This document shows, in pieces, positions 15,255 through 23,324 of a stretch of 41,456 nt of DNA. The notes below the pieces were generated by a model. It was given only the letters and a program-made list of their open reading frames with translations, made no database searches and had not been told where the DNA came from. This DNA comes from Flavobacterium sp. J27 (GTDB lineage Bacteria; Bacteroidota; Bacteroidia; Flavobacteriales; Flavobacteriaceae), in the NCBI RefSeq assembly GCF_004303025.1, contig NZ_PJQW01000018.1:1-41456 (forward strand), in the 5' to 3' direction. The number at the start of each line of letters is the position of its first letter. The stretch's first letter is position 1. A program made the position numbers and the translations under genes.

Positions 15255-15575
15255 ATGGAAAACGAATTAAAAGTATATGTTATTCAATGGCATAATAGAA
15301 AAAATTTTGATGATAAATTTTTCGGAGAAGATTTTGAACAAGCAAAAAGAGAATTTGACGAATGTAATTCAAAAGATTCTTTTGATACAATTGTTCTTAT
15401 CGAGGTAACTTATATTGGTAAAAAACCAATATTTAATAAAGATTATTTAATAGAGCATCTTAAAGGGTATTATCATTTAAGACTTAAAGAAGTTGATTTA
15501 TTTAAAAAAAGCATTTCAAATAATGGATATTCTCCAAAACTCGATACAATAGATTTGGCTAATGCAATTTTTTAA
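15255..15575 (+). CDS. Small early gene product (106 aa)
   Basis: This 106-residue acidic protein reads as alternating strands and helices (KVYVIQWHNRKNFDD, EQAKREFDEC, FDTIVLIEVTYIG). The start resembles small phage proteins with a ferredoxin-like pattern, but no named family is recognised. It is coupled to the gene before it and converges on the integrase across an inverted-repeat region. Function unknown. Confidence 0.55.
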   Translation: MENELKVYVIQWHNRKNFDDKFFGEDFEQAKREFDECNSKDSFDTIVLIEVTYIGKKPIFNKDYLIEHLKGYYHLRLKEVDLFKKSISNNGYSPKLDTIDLANAIF

Positions 15576-15601
15576 TATAATTTTAAAAATATTCTTACAA
15601 A

Positions 15602-15734
15602 AATACACTATAATACAAATTTGTATTTTTGTATTATAGTGTAAAATACAAATTGTATTTAGTTTTAACTTATTGTTATTCAGTATTTTAGGGTTCAAAA
15701 AAATACATAATACAAAAAATACAAAAAAAATACA
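15602..15734. repeat. AT-rich inverted-repeat and AATACA iteron cluster
   Basis: A perfect 16-bp inverted repeat (15604-15619 with 15628-15643; arm TACACTATAATACAAA) surrounds an overlapping 16-bp palindrome AATACAAATTTGTATT (15612-15627). It is followed by AAATACAA-A-TTGTATTT (15644-15660). AATACA recurs in direct orientation at 15702, 15709, 15718 and 15729. In all, seven forward and three reverse copies occur within 133 bases. The region lies between the convergent early gene and integrase. It could be integrase or excisionase arm sites, a replication origin, or an AT-only bidirectional terminator. Confidence 0.6.
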
Positions 15735-15762
15735 CTTTAAATCAGCCTACAGAAAAAAATAT

Positions 15763-16929
15763 TTAAAAATCAAATTCGCTGTTCATTACATCAAGGTCAA
15801 AAGTTTTATTTCTTGCGGTGTATTTTTCAGTAATTTTTAAATCATGGTGTCTCGCTTGGTCACGCACTTTTATAGCTGGTAAACCCGCTTTTAGTAAATC
15901 GGTAATTCCTGTATCTTTTAAGCTGTAAAACTGGTAGATCATATCAATATCATTTTCCAACCGAAATTTATCCCACGTGCTAGAAATTTTTGCAGGTTTT
16001 AACCTAGTATCGCAAGCTTTAAAATTTTCTCCAAATAAATAATCTGTATTTTTAGCTTTTTCCAAATGTTTTATAAGCGTTGGTAAAAATTTTCTTGGAA
16101 TGGTTACACTTTCCGTCTTCTTGTTTTTGGAAATATCGGCACGCAAAATAATTCTATTGTTTACCAGTTCAACATCAGAAACTTTTAACTTGGTTAATTC
16201 GGTTCTACGAATAAAACAATAATAAATGAGCATACATAAGGCGTAAAAATGAAAGTTTTTTGTTTCTAGTTCTTTTACTTTTTCTTTTACCTCTAGTGGC
16301 AAAACTTTTCTTTTCTTTTCACTTTCCTTTCTCTTCGGAATTTGTTTTACAAAATTCTCTTTAATCCAGCCACGATAATTGCAATAGTTTACAAATGTTG
16401 CAATAAAATCTAAATGATTGTTGTGTGTCCGTGCGCTATTATTTCTGTCATAGAGAATCCAGTCTAAATAATTTACTACAAATTCCTTATTTAAGTGCAA
16501 AGCCAGCTTTAAATCGATTTTTTTTTCTTTTGCGTACAAATCAATCATTTTTAAAAAAGATTTATACGTGCGCAAAGTATCTATTCTTTTTAAGCCTGTT
16601 TTTACATCTTTTTCGTTTTGATCTAAAAATTTCTGCTTACAGTATTCGTATGTTTTAAATTCTGCGCTCTTAACATCAGAATAGTAAGGAAGCCACCCAG
16701 TATACAATTTGTTGTTTATTTCTAGAACCATTTTTTTACCCAGTTTTTTACGCTCCTTATTGTTTTTCAAAGCAGGTACATAAACTCGAAAACGTTCCAT
16801 TTTTTCTGAAAGTGGATTTTTAGCATAGTATACGACTATCCAGTCTTTACCGATGCATAATTCAGCAGGTCTGAAGCTTATAAAAGCTGTACTATTAACG
16901 TGTGAGTAATTTTTGTGAGTGTTAGGCAT
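15763..16929 (-). CDS. Tyrosine recombinase (integrase) of the element
   Basis: The 388-residue protein has an N-terminal arm-binding region (about 1-90), a SAM-like core-binding domain (about 105-200) and a catalytic domain (about 210-388). Catalytic residues visible are the first Arg in FIRRTELTKL, the His in RHHDLKIT and the nucleophile Tyr in EKYTARN. The usual HxxR of the second box is replaced by a YSLKDTG stretch, a variation seen in many Bacteroidota phage integrases. It is transcribed away from tRNA-Leu, whose 3' end is 125 bases upstream of its start codon. It should insert and excise the element at that tRNA. Confidence 0.88.
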   Translation of the reverse strand: MPNTHKNYSHVNSTAFISFRPAELCIGKDWIVVYYAKNPLSEKMERFRVYVPALKNNKERKKLGKKMVLEINNKLYTGWLPYYSDVKSAEFKTYEYCKQKFLDQNEKDVKTGLKRIDTLRTYKSFLKMIDLYAKEKKIDLKLALHLNKEFVVNYLDWILYDRNNSARTHNNHLDFIATFVNYCNYRGWIKENFVKQIPKRKESEKKRKVLPLEVKEKVKELETKNFHFYALCMLIYYCFIRRTELTKLKVSDVELVNNRIILRADISKNKKTESVTIPRKFLPTLIKHLEKAKNTDYLFGENFKACDTRLKPAKISSTWDKFRLENDIDMIYQFYSLKDTGITDLLKAGLPAIKVRDQARHHDLKITEKYTARNKTFDLDVMNSEFDF

Positions 16930-16942
16930 TTTTTTTTATGGC

Positions 16943-16962
16943 TCAAAAAATTAATATTTTGA
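16943..16962. repeat. Imperfect palindrome upstream of the integrase
   Basis: TCAAAAAATTAATATTTTGA is an 18-of-20 matched palindrome 14 bases upstream of the integrase start codon. It may be an autoregulatory or recombinase-binding site; AT-richness makes chance a real alternative. Confidence 0.35.
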
Positions 16963-17003
16963 ACTATAAAAGGTTAATGACTGTAATTTGACGGAGTTTT
17001 TTT

Positions 17004-17042
17004 ATAAAAAACCCAAAAACCCCTTTATTTTAAAGGGGTTTT
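17004..17042 (-). terminator. Terminator after tRNA-Leu
   Basis: AAAACCCCTTTA (17016-17027) pairs perfectly with TAAAGGGGTTTT (17031-17042) around a 3-base loop. On the minus strand it follows the tRNA 3' end by 11 bases and runs into T-rich sequence (plus-strand A tract 17004-17019). It separates the tRNA from the integrase. Confidence 0.82.
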
Positions 17043-17053
17043 GCGATTTGTCG

Positions 17054-17135
17054 TGCGGGTAAAAGGACTCGAACCTTCACACCTTGCGGCACCAGATCCT
17101 AAGTCTGGCGTGTCTACCAATTTCACCATACCCGC
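17054..17135 (-). tRNA. tRNA-Leu (anticodon UAG)
   Basis: The minus strand folds as a class II tRNA of 82 bases. The acceptor stem is GCGGGTA/TACCCGC (17129-17135 with 17055-17061), with discriminator A at 17054. The anticodon arm CCAGA-CTTAGGA-TCTGG gives anticodon UAG, reading CUA/CUN leucine codons, and a long variable arm (TGCCGCAAGGTG) and GGTTCGAGTCC T arm are present. CCA is not encoded (the genome has CGA). The 3' end faces the integrase, so it is the probable integration target, with the right-hand attachment site within about 17054-17100. Confidence 0.95.
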
Positions 17136-17147
17136 TAAATTGGAGTG

Positions 17148-17177
17148 CAAATATAAGTATTTTTAGATATAATCAAA
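17148..17177 (-). promoter_or_regulatory. Promoter of tRNA-Leu
   Basis: On the minus strand a -33 TTTG (17174-17177) and a -7 TATATTTG (17148-17155) are separated by 18 bases, an essentially perfect Bacteroidota housekeeping promoter. The mature tRNA begins 12 bases after the -7 box. Confidence 0.85.
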
Positions 17178-17240
17178 AAACTTTTAGCTTTTTTTTGAAA
17201 GGAATTATAGTGCTTTTCTGCTAAGTCGTTGTAAAAGAAA

Positions 17241-17262
17241 ATGCCAGCTATTTAGCTGGCAT
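17241..17262 (-). terminator. Terminator of accD
   Basis: ATGCCAGCTA (17241-17250) pairs perfectly with TAGCTGGCAT (17253-17262). It begins 4 bases after the accD stop codon on the minus strand and is followed by TTTCTTTT. Confidence 0.88.
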
Positions 17263-17266
17263 CTTT

Positions 17267-18121
17267 TTATCGAATTTCTTGATTTAAAATCAAATCAATA
17301 TATAAATTGATTTTATTTTTTAACTCTTTTCTGTGAGAGATAAAATCTAAAAAGCCATGTTCTAGTAAGAACTCAGAAGTTTGAAATCCTTCTGGTAAAT
17401 CTTTACCTGTCGTATCTTTTACTACACGCGGACCTGCAAAACCAATTAACGCACCAGGTTCTCCAATGTTGATATCTCCTAACATGGCATAAGAAGCTGT
17501 TGTTCCTCCTGTTGTAGGGTCTGTACAAAGTGATATATAAGGTACTTTTGCGTCTGCAAGTTGGGCTAATTTAGCAGAAGTTTTGGCTAATTGCATTAAG
17601 GAATAAGCGGCTTCCATCATTCGGGCACCACCCGATTTAGAAATCATTACAAAAGGAATTTTGTTTTGGATAGCATAATCAATTCCTCTAGCAATTTTTT
17701 CTCCTACAACAGCTCCCATGGAACCCCCAATAAAAGCAAAATCCATACAAGAAACTACTAAGTCTTTCCCTTTAGATTTGCCCACAGCAGTTCTTACTGC
17801 ATCTTTTAATTTGGTTTTCTCCATGGCGTCTTTTAAACGATCGCCATATTTCTTTGTGTCTTCAAATTTAAGAGGGTCTTTAGAAGTCATTTTGGCATCT
17901 AATTCTTTAAATTCATTGTTGTCAAACAAGATTTCAAAGTATTCAGCACTACCTATTCGTACATGAAAATCATCTTCCGGACTTACCCATAAATTTTTTG
18001 CTAGTTCCTCAGTGTCTACAATTTTACCTGTTGGCGATTTGTACCACAAGCCTTTAGGAACGTCTTTTTTATCTTCTGTCGCTGTTTGAATTCCTTTTTC
18101 TTTTCTTTTAAACCAAGCCAT
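17267..18121 (-). CDS. accD: Acetyl-CoA carboxylase carboxyltransferase subunit beta
   Basis: AccD pairs with AccA to move the carboxyl group from biotin on AccB to acetyl-CoA, giving malonyl-CoA for fatty-acid synthesis in the cytoplasm. The 284-residue protein has the family's crotonase-fold blocks, including FIGGSMGAVVGEKI, MISKSGGARMMEA and DPTTGGTTASYAMLGD. The N-terminal zinc ribbon has no cysteines: the positions of its four Cys are taken by Ser29, Gly32, Ser47 and Asp50, while the surrounding residues remain aligned. I recall the same loss in other Flavobacterium AccD sequences. It is the last gene of a minus-strand run with fba and tamL. Confidence 0.95.
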   Translation of the reverse strand: MAWFKRKEKGIQTATEDKKDVPKGLWYKSPTGKIVDTEELAKNLWVSPEDDFHVRIGSAEYFEILFDNNEFKELDAKMTSKDPLKFEDTKKYGDRLKDAMEKTKLKDAVRTAVGKSKGKDLVVSCMDFAFIGGSMGAVVGEKIARGIDYAIQNKIPFVMISKSGGARMMEAAYSLMQLAKTSAKLAQLADAKVPYISLCTDPTTGGTTASYAMLGDINIGEPGALIGFAGPRVVKDTTGKDLPEGFQTSEFLLEHGFLDFISHRKELKNKINLYIDLILNQEIR

Positions 18122-18126
18122 AATTC

Positions 18127-18203
18127 TTGAAGTTAGAAGTTAGAAATTAAAATTTAGAACTAGAAAAACATAATTTCATAATTCTAAACTCTAAATTCTA
18201 AAT
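18127..18203. repeat. Short TTCTAAATT-type inverted repeats between accD and fba
   Basis: The gap holds GAAGTTAGAAGTTAGAAATT and TAAAATTTAGAAC on one side and TTCTAAACTCTAAATTCTAA on the other, which can pair as a long imperfect AT-rich hairpin. I recall similar TTAGAA-type spacer repeats from other Flavobacterium genomes. It may be a transcript processing or attenuation site or a simple repeat expansion. Confidence 0.5.
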
Positions 18204-18205
18204 TA

Positions 18206-19273
18206 TTATAAAGTGTTTACGTTATTTAAATCGGCAAATGCTTGCTCTAGTCTTTTGTTAAATGTTACTTCACCTTCTCTAATCCATTTTCTTGGATCGT
18301 AGTGTTTTTTGTTAGGGCTTTCAGGTCCTTCAGGACTACCTATTTGAGTTCTTAGGTATTCGATGTTTTTAGTCATGTAATCGCGAATCCCTTCCGTGAA
18401 AGCAAATTGTAAATCAGTGTCTATATTCATTTTTATCACACCGTAAGAAATGGCTTCTCTAATTTCTTCTAGTGTAGAACCACTTCCTCCGTGGAAAACA
18501 AAATCAACTGGGTTTGCCGTTGTACTGTATTTGTTTTGAACATATTCCTGAGAGTTTTTCAGGATTTTTGGAGTTAATTTTACATTTCCAGGTTTGTACA
18601 CACCGTGAACGTTTCCAAAAGCAGCTGCAATGGTAAATCTTGGGCTCACTTTCATTAATTCTTCATAAGCATAAGCTACTTCTTCTGGTTGTGTATATAA
18701 TTTAGAGCTATCTACATCAGAATTGTCTACACCATCTTCTTCACCACCTGTAATACCTAATTCAATTTCTAAAGTCATGTCCATTTTACTCATGCGCTCT
18801 AGATATTTTTTAGATATTTCGATATTTTCTTCTATTGGCTCTTCTGATAAATCTATCATGTGAGAACTAAATAATGATTTCCCTTTTTCTTTATAGAATG
18901 CTTCAGATGCGTCTAATAAGCCATCAATCCAAGGAAGTAAGTTTTTTGCACAATGATCAGTATGTAAAATTACGGTCGCACCATAAGCTTCTGCTAATTC
19001 ATGAATGTGTTTTGCTCCTGCAACTGCTCCTAAAATAGCCGCTTTTTGATTTTCGTTTGAAAGCCCTTTTCCAGCATTAAATTGAGCTCCACCATTTGAA
19101 AATTGAATGATTACTGGAGCGTTTAATTTGGCAGCGGTTTCTAATACACCGTTTATTGTGCTTGAACCTGTAACGTTAACAGCTGGCAATGCAAATCCTT
19201 TTTCTTTTGCATAAGCAAAAATTTCTTGTACTTGATTTCCAGTTGCTACACCAGGTTTTATTGAATGATTCAT
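18206..19273 (-). CDS. fbaA: Class II fructose-bisphosphate aldolase
   Basis: The 355-residue enzyme splits fructose 1,6-bisphosphate into glyceraldehyde 3-phosphate and dihydroxyacetone phosphate, and works in reverse in gluconeogenesis. It is the long type (class IIA, E. coli FbaA/yeast). Family blocks are present: VILHTDHCAKN with catalytic Asp106 and zinc ligand His107, GNVHGVY with His223, and FHGGSGS with zinc ligand His261. Length matches the family. It lies between tamL and accD on the minus strand with short gaps (45 and 84 bases). A -7-like TATTTTTG (minus strand, 19298-19305) lies 24 bases upstream of the start. Confidence 0.95.
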   Translation of the reverse strand: MNHSIKPGVATGNQVQEIFAYAKEKGFALPAVNVTGSSTINGVLETAAKLNAPVIIQFSNGGAQFNAGKGLSNENQKAAILGAVAGAKHIHELAEAYGATVILHTDHCAKNLLPWIDGLLDASEAFYKEKGKSLFSSHMIDLSEEPIEENIEISKKYLERMSKMDMTLEIELGITGGEEDGVDNSDVDSSKLYTQPEEVAYAYEELMKVSPRFTIAAAFGNVHGVYKPGNVKLTPKILKNSQEYVQNKYSTTANPVDFVFHGGSGSTLEEIREAISYGVIKMNIDTDLQFAFTEGIRDYMTKNIEYLRTQIGSPEGPESPNKKHYDPRKWIREGEVTFNKRLEQAFADLNNVNTL

Positions 19274-19318
19274 AGTTAGTTTGTTTAATATAATTTACAA
19301 AAATAATAATTTATAAAA

Positions 19319-21868
19319 TTAGAATGGATAATTAATTCCAAAATTTAAAACTGTTCTGCTAAAGTTGATATCTCTAAACCATCTTTCACTTTCTTCTTTT
19401 GCAGGATTATAGGCTTTATAGCCAAAATCAATTCTAAAAACAAAGAAGTCAAAATCATATCGTAATCCAATACCTGTTCCTAAAGCAATGTCTTTTAAGG
19501 ATTCAATTCCATTAAAAGTATAAGATTTGTCTTCCACATTATCAAAAACATTCCAAATATTTCCAGCATCGGCAAACAAGCCACCATTAATTTTTCCAAC
19601 AATATTAAAACGATATTCTACACTAGCCGCTAATTTTAAATTAGCTTCATTAAAATCGTTAATTCCACCACTTCTACCAGGACCTAAGCTATATGCTTGC
19701 CAACCTCTATTATCATTTGATCCTCCAGCAAAATAGCTTCTGGAAAAAGGTATTGATTTAGCATTACCATATGGAATAGCAATACCACCAAAAGTTCTGA
19801 AAGCTAAAATGTTCTTTTTTCCTAAATCCCAGTGTTTAATAAGGTCTACTTCTCCTTTTACATATTGGGCATACTCAATCCCAAAAAGCGTTTTGTTGCC
19901 ATTGTCGCTTTCTGGTTGGGGTACTTGTTTTGCAATAAGGCTAGCTAAATTTCCTGCGGTTTCAATCTTTGCTTTAATGGCATAAAACGTATTGTCTATA
20001 AAACCTTTTCTGGTATTTTTGTTATAGGTAAATGCAGATGATACAATTAGGTTGTTTTCTATTAATCGTTTTCTGCGTTCTCCAATACTTCGTATCGAAT
20101 TAAAATCGGTTGACTGACTAATAGGTATTGTTCCATTAACTACAGCATCAATAAAAGATACAGCGCTGGTATAGGTTAAATTGCCTGAACCATCTAGATA
20201 GTTTCCTGAAGTATCATAAACTCTTGCTAAGTCATTTAATCGATTATAGGAAGAATTATAAACATTGAAATAATTATCAATGTTAAGATTTCTTACAAAT
20301 TGGATATTGAGCATGTCAAATCGTATGGTCGTGTCATCTTTTGGTAACCAATTGTAATTAATGATACTAGTAAAATTTTCTTTATCTAATCCAATATTTT
20401 TCTGATTGGTTAAACCAAAACTCATTTGAGTTGTAGGTAACATTTCTTTTTTAATAATATTTGTGGTTTTGAATGGAAGAAATATCCTTGGAAAAGTTAA
20501 TTTTACATCAGCACCATATTCAGAAAGGTTGAAAAATGTTCCGTTAGGATTAGGTAAATCTCTTGATGACCCAATATTTCCTCTAGTTGATATTTCTAAG
20601 GTTTCAGCTCTTCTAAATAGATTTCTAAATGTAACAGAAAGATTGCCGGAAACACCAAAATCCTGAATATTAGAATGATTAAAATCTATAGATGCATTTA
20701 AATTTTTCTTTTTTAATGGTATAAGATAAATATTTGCAATTAAATTATTTTCACCATTTGTAATGGTGTCTACAACATATTCAATTGTTGGGAAATTAAA
20801 TACTTTAAGGTTGCTTAAAGATCGAGATGTTAACGTTTTGTCTTTGTCACTAAAATAATTGCCTTTTTCGATGAAAATTGCATCAGTTATGGCTTTGGGT
20901 TTATAATTTAATTTACCTATAGAATAAATATGATAATTGTTATAAACCACACTATCACTTATCTTATATTTGCCTCTTTTTATAATGCTGTTTGTGAAAA
21001 TATTTACTTTGCTTATTTTATATATTTTAAATGGAGTTTTAACTAGGGTGTCACCTCTTTTTATTTTTCGATCTTCAATGTCATAAACGATATCTATTTT
21101 AGTGTCTTTTTCGTTAGTAATAACATCATAGCGGACATGATTTACTTGGAAATCGTATACTCCATTATTTCGGAAGTAGTTTGTTAGTCTTGAGCGTTCA
21201 GCATCAAATTTTTCATCATTAAATTGTTCTCCAGATTTGATTAAAGATCGGCGTTTTGCTTTGCTAAAAAGACTGTCTAATTCTTTGGTTTCAATTCGGG
21301 TTGAAATACTATCAATGATATAAGGCTTTCCAGTATCTACTTTGTAAGTTACTTTTCCTCTTTTTACTCCCACAGAATCTACCTCCGCATTTACTTTAGC
21401 ATCAAAATAGCCTTGGTTATTATAAAAGCCTTGTAATCTGCTTTTTGTAGTTCCAATCTTAATAGAATCTATAATAACGGGTGCTTCTCCTGTTTTTTTT
21501 AAAAATCGACTTAAACCCGATACAAGAAAAGATTGACTTAATCGATCTACTTGTTTGTTGGAAATTATTTTGGCTAAATTTTCTCTACGGTTAGGTTTTC
21601 TATTCAGCCAAGCATAATATAGTGAATCGGGATTGTCTTTTGCCATATTATATAATCCTAAACGAAGTGGAAAACCTAGTAATTTTCCATTTGGTTTTTG
21701 ACTTAATAAGCTTTCAACTCTTTCGTTTTTAACTACGGTATCATTAGTAATAACCGTGTTCTTAAGTAAGAGTTGTTTGTTCTCTGGTACTTTTTTTACA
21801 ATTGAACAAGAGTAAAAGATAGTTCCAGTTAGAAATATAAATACTATTTTTGGAAAGATTTTTTTCAA
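19319..21868 (-). CDS. tamL: BamA/TamA-family outer-membrane lipoprotein (TamL-like)
   Basis: This 849-residue protein has a lipoprotein signal with Cys21 (TGTIFYSC), then POTRA-like repeats over about 100-400 (for example IIDSIKIGTTKSRLQGFYNNQGYF and VKVNIFTNSII-type text), and a C-terminal Omp85 barrel of about 400 residues with RSYFAGGSNDNRGWQAYSLG and a final aromatic-ending strand (NFGINYPF). Omp85 proteins insert other proteins into the outer membrane. The lipid-anchored TamA relative is typical of Bacteroidota, where it works with TamB. The homologous start site and length agree. Its partner tamB is not in the window. Confidence 0.85.
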   Translation of the reverse strand: MKKIFPKIVFIFLTGTIFYSCSIVKKVPENKQLLLKNTVITNDTVVKNERVESLLSQKPNGKLLGFPLRLGLYNMAKDNPDSLYYAWLNRKPNRRENLAKIISNKQVDRLSQSFLVSGLSRFLKKTGEAPVIIDSIKIGTTKSRLQGFYNNQGYFDAKVNAEVDSVGVKRGKVTYKVDTGKPYIIDSISTRIETKELDSLFSKAKRRSLIKSGEQFNDEKFDAERSRLTNYFRNNGVYDFQVNHVRYDVITNEKDTKIDIVYDIEDRKIKRGDTLVKTPFKIYKISKVNIFTNSIIKRGKYKISDSVVYNNYHIYSIGKLNYKPKAITDAIFIEKGNYFSDKDKTLTSRSLSNLKVFNFPTIEYVVDTITNGENNLIANIYLIPLKKKNLNASIDFNHSNIQDFGVSGNLSVTFRNLFRRAETLEISTRGNIGSSRDLPNPNGTFFNLSEYGADVKLTFPRIFLPFKTTNIIKKEMLPTTQMSFGLTNQKNIGLDKENFTSIINYNWLPKDDTTIRFDMLNIQFVRNLNIDNYFNVYNSSYNRLNDLARVYDTSGNYLDGSGNLTYTSAVSFIDAVVNGTIPISQSTDFNSIRSIGERRKRLIENNLIVSSAFTYNKNTRKGFIDNTFYAIKAKIETAGNLASLIAKQVPQPESDNGNKTLFGIEYAQYVKGEVDLIKHWDLGKKNILAFRTFGGIAIPYGNAKSIPFSRSYFAGGSNDNRGWQAYSLGPGRSGGINDFNEANLKLAASVEYRFNIVGKINGGLFADAGNIWNVFDNVEDKSYTFNGIESLKDIALGTGIGLRYDFDFFVFRIDFGYKAYNPAKEESERWFRDINFSRTVLNFGINYPF

Positions 21869-21903
21869 TGCGATTAATATAGTTAGTCAAAAATACAATT
21901 TTT

Positions 21904-22641
21904 ATGGTTAGTAAAAACCAAATTAAGCTTATAACGAGTTTGCAACAAAAAAAATATCGAAAACTCCATCAATTATTTTTTGTTGAAGGTAAAAAAGTAA
22001 TACAAGAGTTTCTAGATGCTAAGTATGAATTGCAAAGCCTTTTTACAACAGATGCTTCCTTTTGGTCAGTTGATTCAAACAAAATTCATGCCATTACACC
22101 AGGTGAATTAAAAAAAATTAGTGCACTAGCTACACCTAATACTTGTTTGGGTTTGTTTGCCATACCAGCAGATAAAAGAGCGAATATGTCGGGTCTTATT
22201 TTGGCTTTAGATGATGTAAGAGATCCTGGGAATTTAGGAACAATCATTCGTTTGTGTGATTGGTTTGGTGTTGAAACTATTTTATGCTCCGAAGCTACTG
22301 TTGATATTTATAATCCTAAAGTGGTGCAAGCGACCATGGGGTCGCTCAGTAGGGTAAATGTAGTATATACAAACCTTGAGAAAAAGCTAATTGGGAATAA
22401 ATTACCTGTTTATGGAACGTTTATGGATGGTCAAAATGTTTATAATGAATCGCTTCCAAAAGAAGGGATTATTATAATGGGTAATGAAGCCAATGGTATT
22501 TCTGCCAACATTGAAAAATTGGTAAACAAGAGAATAGCAATTCCAAGGTTTGGTAATTTACAACTAACTGAAAGTTTAAATGTAGCTACAGCTACAGCAA
22601 TTATTTTAAGTGAGTTTAAGCGATCTGTTAATGAAATGTAA
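21904..22641 (+). CDS. SpoU/TrmH-family RNA 2'-O-methyltransferase
   Basis: The 245-residue protein has an L30e-like RNA-binding N-terminus (about 1-95) and a SPOUT knot domain. All three family motifs are present: LDDVRDPGNLGTIIRLCDWF (motif 1), IIMGNEANGIS (motif 2) and RIAIPRFGNLQLTESLNVATA (motif 3). It transfers a methyl group from SAM to a ribose 2'-OH of rRNA or tRNA; which nucleotide cannot be told from sequence. It is the only plus-strand gene of the chromosomal block, divergent from tamL with 35 bases between starts, and its end overlaps the end of porT by 14 bases tail to tail. Confidence 0.88.
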   Translation: MVSKNQIKLITSLQQKKYRKLHQLFFVEGKKVIQEFLDAKYELQSLFTTDASFWSVDSNKIHAITPGELKKISALATPNTCLGLFAIPADKRANMSGLILALDDVRDPGNLGTIIRLCDWFGVETILCSEATVDIYNPKVVQATMGSLSRVNVVYTNLEKKLIGNKLPVYGTFMDGQNVYNESLPKEGIIIMGNEANGISANIEKLVNKRIAIPRFGNLQLTESLNVATATAIILSEFKRSVNEM

Positions 22642-23323
22642 AGTTTACAAAGACGCCTCTTGTTTTCATAGACTGAACATTTCCTGTCCAAGGACTGTTT
22701 GGGTCGTTGTCTCTTATTAATTCATCGTTTAGGCTAAAAACACCTCTAATAGACGGCGAAAACTTGAAATACTCTAGATATAAATCGATGCCAAACCCTA
22801 CTTCGTAAAAATTTGTCCATTTTTTCATTCTAAAGCGATCATTGTAATTGTCATCTGGTGCTTGTGAGTTGCTGCCTAAGTTTAAAGCTGTAGATAATCC
22901 TCCTACTACATACGGTCTTATGTTTCCTGCTCGTTTAGCGGAAAACTTTAACAATAAAGGAAAGAATATATAAGTTGATTTTACTTCTCGCAAAGCATCA
23001 ACAGGGTCTTCAAAGCCTGGGAATGTTAAATTTCTTTGAGTGATATATAAACCTGGTTCGAATCGTAAATCAACGTGATCTATGATTCTAAGGTTTCCAA
23101 CTAATCCTACGTTAAAACCAACTGTTGTTTCAGAAACAACATCTTTTGTTGGTTGTAAATAATCAAATTTAAAGTCCAAGCTATTAAATCCTAAAAAATA
23201 ACCCCAATGCACTTTTTGCTTGTCGAAATTTTCAAGATTAATAATTGGGTCTTTTCCAAACAAACCGCCTTGGGCAAAGCCGATTGTTGAGGTTAGTAAC
23301 AATAAAATAAACTTTCTTTTCAT
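22628..23323 (-). CDS. porT: PorT-family outer-membrane barrel protein (type IX secretion/gliding)
   Basis: Starting at the ATG at 23323 gives 231 residues with a clean signal peptide (MKRKFILLLLTSTIGFAQ). An upstream in-frame start would remove the signal and overlap ubiE. The mature part is an eight-stranded-type porin/OmpA-like barrel with alternating aromatic strands and the stretch YIFFPLLLKFSAKR. PorT (SprT in gliding flavobacteria) is required for type IX secretion, and I recall it adjacent to ubiE in Flavobacterium, as here, with 1 base between the ubiE stop and this start. A generic outer-membrane barrel protein is the alternative. Confidence 0.75.
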   Translation of the reverse strand: MKRKFILLLLTSTIGFAQGGLFGKDPIINLENFDKQKVHWGYFLGFNSLDFKFDYLQPTKDVVSETTVGFNVGLVGNLRIIDHVDLRFEPGLYITQRNLTFPGFEDPVDALREVKSTYIFFPLLLKFSAKRAGNIRPYVVGGLSTALNLGSNSQAPDDNYNDRFRMKKWTNFYEVGFGIDLYLEYFKFSPSIRGVFSLNDELIRDNDPNSPWTGNVQSMKTRGVFVNFTFH

Positions 23324-23324
23324 A

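Noticed and set aside
15602..15734. CRISPR array.
   Set aside because: Repeats are 6-16 bases with no uniform spacers and no cas genes nearby.
5333..17058. The 9-mer GTCGTGCGG shared by the terminator at 5333-5341 and the edge of tRNA-Leu at 17050-17058, as a possible attachment-site pair.
   Set aside because: The shared stretch is very short, lies within a functional terminator stem, and would split the structural operon.
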